Positions 1 through 6,766 of a stretch of DNA of 15,881 nt are shown here, in pieces. A program made the position numbers and the translations under genes. Origin of the DNA: JACCZZ01 sp044227805. Its GTDB lineage: Bacteria > Bacteroidota > Bacteroidia > Chitinophagales > UBA10324. How positions within the stretch are numbered: position 1 is the stretch's first letter; the number at the start of each line of letters is the position of its first letter. Location: positions 1 through 15,881 of the forward strand of contig JBGAWA010000099.1 of NCBI GenBank assembly GCA_044227805.1, in the 5' to 3' direction. A model generated the notes under the pieces. That model made no database searches, had not been told where the DNA came from, and was given only the letters and a program-made list of their open reading frames with translations.

Positions 1-1
1 T

Positions 2-1215
2 GGTTCTGTGGGACTAATTTTAACAAATTGTAAAAATGTAAAAGTTGACGGAGGAACCATACATCGGTATGAAAAGGCTATCGATTTGTCAAATATAAAG
101 GCCTTTTATGTTGACGGGGCTCGGATTTACGATTGCGGAAAAGCAATTTATGGTATTGATTCTAAAGTTTGGATGAGGAATGGTGCTGAGATTGATTATT
201 ATACTACACCAATAGAAATGTATGGAAACTGGAATAGCAGTTCGGGAAACTATTCTTCAATGTTGACAATGGGTGATGCGGGTTGTGCATCCATTATTAA
301 TTATCTAGGATCAGCGATATTAGGAGAAAACACAATTTTGGCATTAGATCCTACAGCATTTGATGTGTTTCCATATAATGTTTATAATCATCTATGGTTT
401 TATCCTGATCCTGGAAATTCTTCTCCAATAATAGATATGTGTTATACATCTGGCACAAAGCCCACCTCTGTTGATTTGAAAAGAAATTTGTGGTGCGCTG
501 CAGGAGCGGCATCAAATCCGGCACCTTCAGGCACATCCTTTCATATTCCCAATAGTTATTCCTGCATTGGGTCAAACATGACTTTAAACATAACGCCAAC
601 ATCTGTTTGTATCCCATCAACATATGATTGTTCTATTTGTAATGAATCTTTAAAAGGTGCTTCAATCGAGGATGACGAATTAAGTCCAGATATTATAGTA
701 AAGGAGGAATTCGTAAATGACTATTCTTCTTTCTTGCTATATGATAGTGATAGTACCCGTCAGAGCGTTATGATACTACTTTGTATCAATGGTACATTAC
801 TTCTATTTCTGGAGTTGAATTTCCAGCAGATGACTCCACGGCAAACCTGATAATGGTTTCTAAGATTATTTATGAAGCATCTGACAGTATCTACAATGAA
901 AAGATTTCCCCAAGAATAATTAAAGATATTTTTTCTCCCTATTATTCTCATGAAACACCGGGCAATCAAGGCAAAAATGAATTGATTTCTATTTTCCCTA
1001 ATCCTACCCAAGGAACAATTAATATTAAATTGAATTTCGAAAATGAGATTAACAGAATTATGATTATAGATATATTTGGAAAACGAATTTACGACCAGTC
1101 AATAACAACAGCCTTGACTATTGATATGGCACAAGATAAAAAGGGAGTTTACTTTATAATGGGAATGAAAAGTGATGGTAGTGTTATAGAAGTCCAAAAG
1201 GTTATTTTACAGTAA
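2..1215 (+). CDS. Secreted repeat protein with T9SS C-terminal sorting domain (5' partial, frameshifted)
   Basis: The reading frame is already open at the left edge, so the N-terminus and signal peptide lie outside the window. The first ~60 residues (VGLILTNCKNVKVDGG onward) alternate short hydrophobic strands with G/N/D turns, like rungs of a right-handed beta-helix; the middle is Cys-containing and unrecognised. The C-terminus has the T9SS type A signature: FPNPTQGTINIKL, a strand ending in IFGKRIY, then KKGVYFIMG and a Lys-containing end (VQKVILQ). T9SS tails direct export across the outer membrane in Bacteroidota. Around 763-770 the frame shifts by one missing base: frame 2 reads up to DSDSTRQS, frame 1 resumes with YDTTLYQWYITSISG. 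The total length (1214 nt) is one base short of whole codons, which fits a single-base loss. The DNA is AT-richer than the housekeeping genes further right. The sorting domain is certain; the passenger's function is unknown. Confidence 0.75.
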
Positions 1216-1343
1216 TTTATTATGGTAATGGTACCAAAAATGGTTGGTAAAATAAACAGAACAATTTAGTAAACTTCGCCTGTTAACTTGAAGAGGAAGC
1301 AAGCTCTCCTGAACAGCAACCTGTGAATGGTTATACGGTAGTG

Positions 1344-1371
1344 AAAGAGCGGCATCACTGTCGCTCTTTTT
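1344..1371 (+). terminator. Rho-independent terminator
   Basis: An 11-bp stem (AAAGAGCGGCA pairing with TGTCGCTCTTT, one G-T wobble) closes on a TCAC tetraloop and is followed by T-rich sequence (TTTGTTTTTG). The T-run is on the plus strand, so it terminates transcription from the T9SS-cargo gene ending at 1215, leaving a ~130-nt 3' UTR. Confidence 0.8.
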
Positions 1372-1379
1372 GTTTTTGA

Positions 1380-1601
1380 CTACCTGTATCCAAAATGGCT
1401 TAAAAAAACTTGGCAGGGAATTTCGCAGGTGTAGGTACCATAAATTGAAATCAATTTCAATTTCTCTTCTTCAAACCCTTGACTGACTTCAACCCTCACT
1501 GTAAGCTCCCCATTTTTAGGACAGGTCTGAATTAGACTTTGGCTGGTTAAAAAAACAGAATAACAATGTCTTTTGTCAACGATGGTACTCTTACACTTCA
1601 A
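1380..1601 (-). CDS. Possible small hypothetical protein or gene remnant
   Basis: This is an open frame of about 73 codons on the minus strand with no ATG start; the TTG at 1601 is only a formal start. The frame stays open ~30 bases further upstream, where it encodes a hydrophobic stretch (VLILCFNFIL), so it could be an export-signal-bearing small protein whose start has been lost. The middle part (GELTVRVEVSQGFEEEKLKL) has the alternating pattern of beta-strands. I recognise no family. It converges on the terminator at 1344-1371. It may equally be a chance frame in AT-rich intergenic DNA. Confidence 0.2.
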   Translation of the reverse strand: MKCKSTIVDKRHCYSVFLTSQSLIQTCPKNGELTVRVEVSQGFEEEKLKLISIYGTYTCEIPCQVFLSHFGYR

Positions 1602-1699
1602 AATAAAATTGAAACATAAAATTAATACATCAATTTATTAAGCATCACAATATTCATATAACTTATATTCTCTATATTTTAAATGTTAAAAGATAAAGG

Positions 1700-1949
1700 A
1701 GCCTTCAGCTAGCACAAGCAAAAGCGGATGCAATGAACGAAGAGGTTTGCAGACGCTGTGCGCGAGCCGTAGCGAGTGCGAGCTCGGTGCTGTACACTTT
1801 AGCCCGAAGAATGAGGGCGGTGTACAGCTATGTTTACACGAGTGCCTGGCGTGTGTTTTTGTCTTGAGTTAAGCAAAGTGCTTTAGCAATAGCAGAGCGG
1901 GTGGGAAAGCACGCGGGAGGAACAAAAACCAAGACAGGCACGAAGCCGA
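1700..1949. repeat. Palindrome-rich, GC-richer structured element (repeat-like)
   Basis: This non-coding stretch differs in composition from its AT-rich flanks. It contains a hairpin with a perfect 9-bp stem GCTGTACAC (1789-1797) / GTGTACAGC (1820-1828), plus an inner GCCC/GGGC pair. A second, nested long-range structure follows: GTGCCTG (1842-1848) / CAGGCAC (1935-1941), GTTTTTGT (1855-1862) / ACAAAAAC (1922-1929) and GTGCTTT (1878-1884) / AAAGCAC (1906-1912). The element ends where the next ORF begins. No transposase is present. It could be a miniature mobile element, a recombination site or a structured RNA; only one copy is visible here, so calling it a repeat is inference from its form. 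The exact ends are uncertain. Confidence 0.5.
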
Positions 1950-2468
1950 GTGAATGTTGCACTTAAGCTCGACAATAATTTTCCGGAAGTGTATCTCAAT
2001 TCTCTTTTGACCGCTATTAACAAGGATATTAAACAGCCTTTCATAAAATCACCCCTTCCTATAGAAGAAACAGAAGCCGGTATTCAGAATCAATTGGAGT
2101 ATGTAAGTCCCAATTTAAAGAAACAGCTTGATGATGTTTTGAAAAGAATAAATAACGACTTTAAAGGTGGTTTAAATAACTCAAGCTATGTTCAGATTAA
2201 GAAGGCTTTGCTTGAAATTGATAACGAAAGAAACAGTGGTTTCACACCTTGGAATAAAGAAGTGAGCGCAATCGGAGGATTGATGAATGCATTGCAATTC
2301 GGAGCGGATCAGGGACAAATAAGACAGCTTTCAGACAACAATCATATCATTGCTCTTTATTGCTATGGTATTGGCACTTACGACTTCAACCTAAGCGACC
2401 TAAAACCCCTTGCAAATTTCGCAAATACAGAAAGCTACAGAGAAGTAAAAAAATACTTCAATAAATAA
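1950..2468 (+). CDS. Hypothetical protein, possibly a 3' gene fragment
   Basis: A 172-codon ORF begins with GTG and encodes a soluble, Asn/Lys/Leu-rich protein, predicted mostly helical with a central amphipathic stretch (NLKKQLDDVLKRINNDF) and a Gly/Tyr-containing C-terminal part (IIALYCYGIGTYDFNLSDLK). I see no signal peptide, membrane segment or known motif, and I do not recognise the family. There is no ATG near the start; the frame is open back to a TAG at 1890, inside the palindromic element. The protein may therefore be the C-terminal remnant of a longer gene whose 5' part was replaced by that element, or a small gene with a GTG start. Its AT-rich composition matches the region to its left. 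Convergent with the tRNA-Leu terminator downstream. Confidence 0.5.
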   Translation: MNVALKLDNNFPEVYLNSLLTAINKDIKQPFIKSPLPIEETEAGIQNQLEYVSPNLKKQLDDVLKRINNDFKGGLNNSSYVQIKKALLEIDNERNSGFTPWNKEVSAIGGLMNALQFGADQGQIRQLSDNNHIIALYCYGIGTYDFNLSDLKPLANFANTESYREVKKYFNK

Positions 2469-2524
2469 TGAAATAAGGGGTAGTTCTTTAAAAGCATTCG
2501 ACCCTTATAAGAAATTCCGACCAT

Positions 2525-2548
2525 AAAAAAGCCGGCTTTCGCCGGCTT
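2525..2548 (-). terminator. Rho-independent terminator of tRNA-Leu
   Basis: A perfect 8-bp stem AAGCCGGC / GCCGGCTT (2529-2536 / 2541-2548) has a 4-base loop. Read on the minus strand it is followed by TTTTTT and lies directly 3' of the tRNA. The plus strand lacks a T-run after the stem, so termination is oriented for the tRNA. Confidence 0.85.
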
Positions 2549-2550
2549 AG

Positions 2551-2634
2551 TGCCCGAGAAGGGAATCGAACCCCCACAGTATTGCTACTACCAGATTTTG
2601 AGTCTGGCGCGTCTACCAGTTCCGCCACCCGGGC
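2551..2634 (-). tRNA. tRNA-Leu (anticodon CAA)
   Basis: The minus strand folds into a cloverleaf of 84 nt. The acceptor GCCCGGG pairs with CTCGGGC (one G-T), and the D arm carries GGTAGACGC. The anticodon stem CCAGA/TCTGG encloses the loop CTCAAAA, giving anticodon CAA, which reads UUG leucine codons. There is a long class II variable arm as expected for Leu, and the T arm holds GGTTCGATTCC. The discriminator base is A, and CCA is not encoded. The tRNA appears monocistronic, with its own terminator immediately downstream and hscB ending 62 bp upstream on the same strand. Confidence 0.95.
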
Positions 2635-2696
2635 CAGTGGATCTTGCTCTTTGCATACAGTAATGATAATGCACAATAATTTTATCATCCTTCCAA

Positions 2697-3224
2697 TTAC
2701 AAGCGGGCAGCAAAAGTATCTAAACTCTGCTGAATGCGCAACAGGTATTTCCTGCGATAATAATAGTCTTTGATTTTCTTCAACACATTTTCATCAGAAG
2801 TCTCTTCCCGGTAGGATGCCATTTCATGGCTCACCTCATCATAGAAAGCAGCAAACCGCTCATCAACCTGTTGGCGCAGTGCCGCCACTTTATTACCATC
2901 CTTTTCCTGTGCCAGTTCCATCATCGCTTCATTAATATCCATCATGTCCATTAAGAATGCAGGCGATAACTCATATCGCTCACCGGCGGAAATCACCTGC
3001 TTGAGCTCCAGAATGTACTGCATCCGTTTATCAAAATCAGCTAATACCTGATAAGCACGCGTGTTCATCGTGGATTTTTCCAGCATTTCCTGTTGTTTCG
3101 CTTCACTTTCATTCACAAAAAAATCAGGATGGAGTTGCCTGCTGAGCTCGAGGAACTTCCTTTTTACGATTTCTTCCTCAAGCAGAAAGGAAACCGGTAA
3201 CTCATATAATTCGAAGAAATTCAT
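2697..3224 (-). CDS. hscB: Fe-S cluster assembly co-chaperone HscB (J-domain protein)
   Basis: HscB is a J-domain co-chaperone that brings the scaffold IscU to the Hsp70 HscA and stimulates its ATPase during iron-sulfur cluster transfer in the cytosol. The 175-residue product starts MNFFELYELP. It has the J-domain HPD motif at residues 32-34 (LHPDFF), the same position as in E. coli HscB, followed by the AYQVLADFDKRMQYIL segment. Its C-terminal part (about 80-175) is the Glu/Lys-rich helical region that binds the scaffold. I chose the ATG at 3224 over the longer frame to 3281, because the J-domain begins there and the extra 19 residues look non-native. Its length matches the family. No isc/suf partner genes are next to it; an isolated hscB occurs in many genomes. 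Confidence 0.9.
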   Translation of the reverse strand: MNFFELYELPVSFLLEEEIVKRKFLELSRQLHPDFFVNESEAKQQEMLEKSTMNTRAYQVLADFDKRMQYILELKQVISAGERYELSPAFLMDMMDINEAMMELAQEKDGNKVAALRQQVDERFAAFYDEVSHEMASYREETSDENVLKKIKDYYYRRKYLLRIQQSLDTFAARL

Positions 3225-3365
3225 AAGAATGATTGGATGGATAACGGTTTGCCTGCTGCAGAAGGTGGGACATATCAGCAATATTGTCTATTTTGAAGAA
3301 CTTAAGTTAGGTTAAGTACACAAGTGTCATTGAGGCACGTCACCCCTACTTTTCGCATTACCTTG

Positions 3366-4006
3366 TTAAGCGGTCGTTTTTCTTTTGCCTGTTCGTCCAT
3401 AGAAGTATGATATTTTGTTTTCTACATCGTCGTAGGTTACTGCATCTTTGTTTCTTATGGAATAAAAGAAACTTAAAAGTCCAAAGTCGCCCGAAACGTT
3501 GCAGTATGAGTTAATAATGCGCCAATGATTGTCAGTGTCCAGTCAGGATTTACTAAAAACAACAAGACTGTCAAAACGGTGGTTATTATTGTAAAAGGAG
3601 CAAGTGCAACGATTTCAAATTCTTTCTTGTTCGCAACAAATTTATCTGCAAGTGCCATAAAGTAGAATTTCTTCAGGTTTGCGTCATAAGACGTATTTGT
3701 CGCCCCTTGCGATTTGTAAGCTAAAATATGAATGTATTCGTGGAGTGGTAACAATAGAAAAGCAATAGCAAGTCCATATGAAAAATGCGTAAATCTGTCA
3801 CCAAGGTTATAACCTGGCAAATCATAATCGGCAACAAAAAAGTATCCAGCAAGTCCAACTACAATTAAGTTACTTAAGTAATAAAACACTGAATATTTTG
3901 TCCTTTTTTTCAAATAGGTACGTATGAAAGGCACAAGTTCTTTATGGCCTAACTTGTCAAGCAGAACATAACCGTTTTCACTCAATTCGTCTGGTTTAAT
4001 TTTCAT
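3366..4006 (-). CDS. DUF3267 family putative membrane zinc metallopeptidase (frameshifted near the 3' end)
   Basis: This integral membrane protein has about four hydrophobic segments and an HExxH-type motif (HEYIH, residues 89-93) at the end of the second, as in the DUF3267 putative zincin family. The substrate is unknown. The start is taken at the ATG at 4006 (MKIKPDELSENGY); a longer frame to 4057 adds 17 unconvincing residues. The uninterrupted frame stops at 3473 with THTATFRATLDF, but the adjacent frame from about 3497 continues SGDFGLLSFFYSIRN and further through a DDVENKISYFYG segment to a stop at 3366. Restoring one base near 3491-3502 gives a 213-residue protein with the GDFG/SYFYG tail I associate with this family. 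The total of 641 nt is exactly one base short of whole codons. The DNA is AT-richer than neighbouring rseP and dxr, so separate acquisition is possible. Confidence 0.75.
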
Positions 4007-4107
4007 TTTAATAGTATCATTATGAAATGACCTATAACAAAGTGCCGTCTGCTGCAACGGAGTTAATGCAACCGGTGCTATATAGGTAACAACCGTCGTG
4101 CGGTGAA

Positions 4108-5430
4108 CTACCGGAACAAACCAACGATATCATTTCCGTTGGCATAGACAAGCAAGGAGAGCAAGATGATCATGCCGGCGACCTGCGCATATTCCAGGAA
4201 TTTTTCATTGGGCTTCCGACGTGTTATCATCTCGTACAAAGTGAACATAACATGACCGCCATCCAGTGCAGGAATCGGCAACAGGTTCATGAAAGCCAGG
4301 GCGATGGAAAGAAAACCTGTAAACGACCAGAAAGACAACCAGTTCCAGGTGGGTTCAAATGCATTGGCAATACTGATGAAGCCGCCGACATGTTTATAGC
4401 CTTGTACCTTGGAAGAGAAGATCAGACCAAATTGTTTAACATAGTTAGTCAACGTTTCCCACGCTTTATGGCAGCCGGCCGGCAGCGCGCCAAAAAACGA
4501 ATACTTAATCACCTTTGTTTGCATAAAGTCAGCACCGGGCGCCACCTGCACGCCCAACATTCCATCGGCTGCAAGGGTGATGTTGCTGGTTATAGTGTCC
4601 TGCTTTCGCTTGACAGTCACTTTAATTTCCTTTCCTTTATTCGATGTCAGGCTGTTGCGCACCTCATCATAAAAAAAGGCAGGCTGACCATTAATGGCAA
4701 GTACCTGGTCTTCCACCTCCAGCCCGGCCGATTTGGCTATTGAATTAGGAGCGAACGCTTTAATGACGAAGGGCATCCTCGCGGAAATAAAATCCACCGA
4801 CTTGCTGTCAATAGCTTTCTTGATCATCAACTGATCAATCGGCACTTTTATTTCCTGTCCGTTTCGATCAACCGTAACCTCCTTTGCCATATCAATTATG
4901 ATCGTGGATGTTACCTTGTTGAAATTCTCCACCGGTTTGCCATCAACGGCCATAATCTTATCGCCATTCTGAAATCCCATTTCCCATCCGATAGAATCAA
5001 CCGCGATACCATACTTAAGACTGTTGGTTGGGATATATTCCTCTCCCTTTAAAAACAATAGCATCCAGTATATAAAAATACCGAGCAGCACATTCATGAT
5101 AATGCCGCCCAGCATGATGATCAGCCGCTGCCAGGCAGGCTTGGAGCGGAACTCATACGGCTGTGCCGGCAGTTTCATCGCTTCCTTATCCATCGATTCG
5201 TCAATCATGCCCGCTATCTTCACATATCCTCCCAAGGGCAGCCAACCGAGTCCATATTCCGTTTCTCCCTTCTTGATCTTAAACAATTCGAACCACGGAT
5301 TGAAGAAAAGATAAAATTTTTCCACCCTGGTCTTAAACAGGCGCGCGGCCATAAAATGTCCGAGCTCATGTATGACTATAAGGATTGAAAGGCTTAAGAT
5401 TAACTGTCCTGCTTTAATGAGTATGTCCAT
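4108..5430 (-). CDS. rseP: RIP metalloprotease RseP (site-2 protease)
   Basis: This inner-membrane zinc protease cleaves transmembrane segments of substrates, classically anti-sigma factors (RseA in E. coli) after a first periplasmic cut, and remnant signal peptides. The 440-residue product has the zinc-binding HELGH at 21-25 inside the first membrane helix. A second helix lies near 103-127. The periplasmic region spans about 130-300 and carries PDZ-like segments (GFQNGDKIMAVDGKPV, GLEVEDQVLAINGQP). The second catalytic motif NLLPIPALDGGH is at 382-393, with the ligand Asp390, followed by a last helix at ~416-430. Length and motif spacing are normal for RseP. It lies 41 bp downstream of dxr on the same strand, a common Bacteroidota pairing, and is probably co-transcribed with it. 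No substrate anti-sigma factor is encoded here. Confidence 0.95.
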   Translation of the reverse strand: MDILIKAGQLILSLSILIVIHELGHFMAARLFKTRVEKFYLFFNPWFELFKIKKGETEYGLGWLPLGGYVKIAGMIDESMDKEAMKLPAQPYEFRSKPAWQRLIIMLGGIIMNVLLGIFIYWMLLFLKGEEYIPTNSLKYGIAVDSIGWEMGFQNGDKIMAVDGKPVENFNKVTSTIIIDMAKEVTVDRNGQEIKVPIDQLMIKKAIDSKSVDFISARMPFVIKAFAPNSIAKSAGLEVEDQVLAINGQPAFFYDEVRNSLTSNKGKEIKVTVKRKQDTITSNITLAADGMLGVQVAPGADFMQTKVIKYSFFGALPAGCHKAWETLTNYVKQFGLIFSSKVQGYKHVGGFISIANAFEPTWNWLSFWSFTGFLSIALAFMNLLPIPALDGGHVMFTLYEMITRRKPNEKFLEYAQVAGMIILLSLLVYANGNDIVGLFR

Positions 5431-5471
5431 CTATCTGTTAATTCGAATTTGATTGGTAAAGAATCCTGAAC

Positions 5472-6683
5472 TTAATAGGCAGCAAAACCAGCAATCGCTT
5501 CCTGTGCATATATACGAGCCTCTTTATCCGTCGCCACGTAATCGTCATAAAGCGGATTACCAATAAAGGCCACCCTTTCCATGCAAATTTCGATTACTTC
5601 AGGCATTTTAACAAAGCGTATTCTATCGTGAAGGAAGGCATCTACTGCAATTTCATTTGCTGCATTAATGATGCAGGGCACATTTCCACCCCTGTTGAGT
5701 GCTTCATAAGCGAGGGCAAGATTACGAAATGTTTCGGTATCGGGCCGTTCGAAGGTGAGTGACGGGTAACTTGTAAAATCAAATCTTGGAAAGTCTGCTT
5801 TTAATCTGTTCGGAAAGCCCAATGCATACTGAATCGGCAGGCGCATATCGGGCAAACCCATTTGTGCTTTCATTGAGCCATCTTCAAACTGCACCATGGA
5901 ATGAATGATGGATTGCGGATGAATGATCACCTTTACCTGTTCTGCTTTCAATCCAAACAGCCATTTAGCTTCAATAACCTCCAGCCCTTTATTCATCAGG
6001 GTGGCTGAATCTATCGTTATCTTGGCTCCCATCGACCAGTTAGGATGGAGCAGTGCCTGTTCTTTGGAAACCGTTTCCAAAAAGGCAACATCTTTTCCGC
6101 GAAAGGGACCGCCGGATGCGGTGAGATAAATCTTTTCTATCGGATTCATCCATTCACCGGCAAGGCACTGAAAGATGGCCGAATGTTCTGAATCCACAGG
6201 GTAAATATTTACACCCTGTTGTTGCGCCAGCGAAGTCACGAGTTGACCTGCCACCACCAATGTCTCCTTATTGGCCAGGGCAATGGCTTTTCCTGCTCTG
6301 ATAGCAGCCAATGTAGGCCGAAGACCTGCATAACCCACCATTGCTGTCAGCACGAGATCGACCGTGTCTATACCCGTGACGGCACAAGTGGATTCCATGC
6401 CTGTGTATACTTTAATATCATACTGGCCGAGTGCTTCCTTTACGACGGCATACTTATCCTCGTCACCAATTACAACACAATTAGGCCGGAAAGCAATGGC
6501 TTGTTCAATCAGCAGATCTGCATTACGGTGAGCACAAAGCACCTCTGCCTCCAGGTAATCCTGTTGTTGCGCTATTACCTCCAGCGCCTGCCGTCCAATG
6601 GAGCCGGTGGAGCCCAGAATGGCGATGCGTTTTTTTGTTGCGGAAGAATCGGGAGATGCTGCTTTCACTGAGCCGGGCTTCAT
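5472..6683 (-). CDS. dxr: 1-deoxy-D-xylulose 5-phosphate reductoisomerase
   Basis: Dxr converts 1-deoxy-D-xylulose 5-phosphate to 2-C-methyl-D-erythritol 4-phosphate with NADPH, the first committed step of the MEP isoprenoid pathway in the cytosol. The 403-residue product has the NADPH-binding GSTGSIG at 24-30 and the ALANKETLV segment (~135-143). The metal ligands are in VDSEHSA (Asp164, Glu166) and NKGLEVIEAKWLF (Glu235), equivalent to E. coli D150, E152 and E231. HPQSIIHSMV (~255-264) is also present. The first ~17 residues (MKPGSVKAASPDSSATK) are a low-complexity extension before the usual start of the fold, so initiation could be slightly downstream, but no ATG is closer. All key residues are present and the gene is intact. 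Upstream of rseP and 83 bp downstream of the lipase gene on the same strand. Confidence 0.96.
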   Translation of the reverse strand: MKPGSVKAASPDSSATKKRIAILGSTGSIGRQALEVIAQQQDYLEAEVLCAHRNADLLIEQAIAFRPNCVVIGDEDKYAVVKEALGQYDIKVYTGMESTCAVTGIDTVDLVLTAMVGYAGLRPTLAAIRAGKAIALANKETLVVAGQLVTSLAQQQGVNIYPVDSEHSAIFQCLAGEWMNPIEKIYLTASGGPFRGKDVAFLETVSKEQALLHPNWSMGAKITIDSATLMNKGLEVIEAKWLFGLKAEQVKVIIHPQSIIHSMVQFEDGSMKAQMGLPDMRLPIQYALGFPNRLKADFPRFDFTSYPSLTFERPDTETFRNLALAYEALNRGGNVPCIINAANEIAVDAFLHDRIRFVKMPEVIEICMERVAFIGNPLYDDYVATDKEARIYAQEAIAGFAAY

Positions 6684-6766
6684 TGAATTTTGAAGGGTTG
6701 ATCCAATAGTTTTCTGAACGTGTTCAATTGAATGCTGATTCTACTTTAATACGCAACATCATACGG

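Noticed and set aside
1275..1320. Imperfect hairpin (CTGTT / AACAG) in the 3' UTR after the first gene
   Set aside because: It has short interrupted stems without a T-run and no covariation evidence; not distinguishable from chance.
2641..2696. Possible promoter for tRNA-Leu (TTG ... TATGCA on the minus strand)
   Set aside because: The spacing and the second box do not fit the Bacteroidota -33/-7 consensus well enough to support a call.
4252..4743. 163-codon plus-strand frame inside rseP
   Set aside because: It is antisense to a well-supported gene with intact motifs, and its product (Cys/Gln/His-rich, no motif) looks like a shadow.
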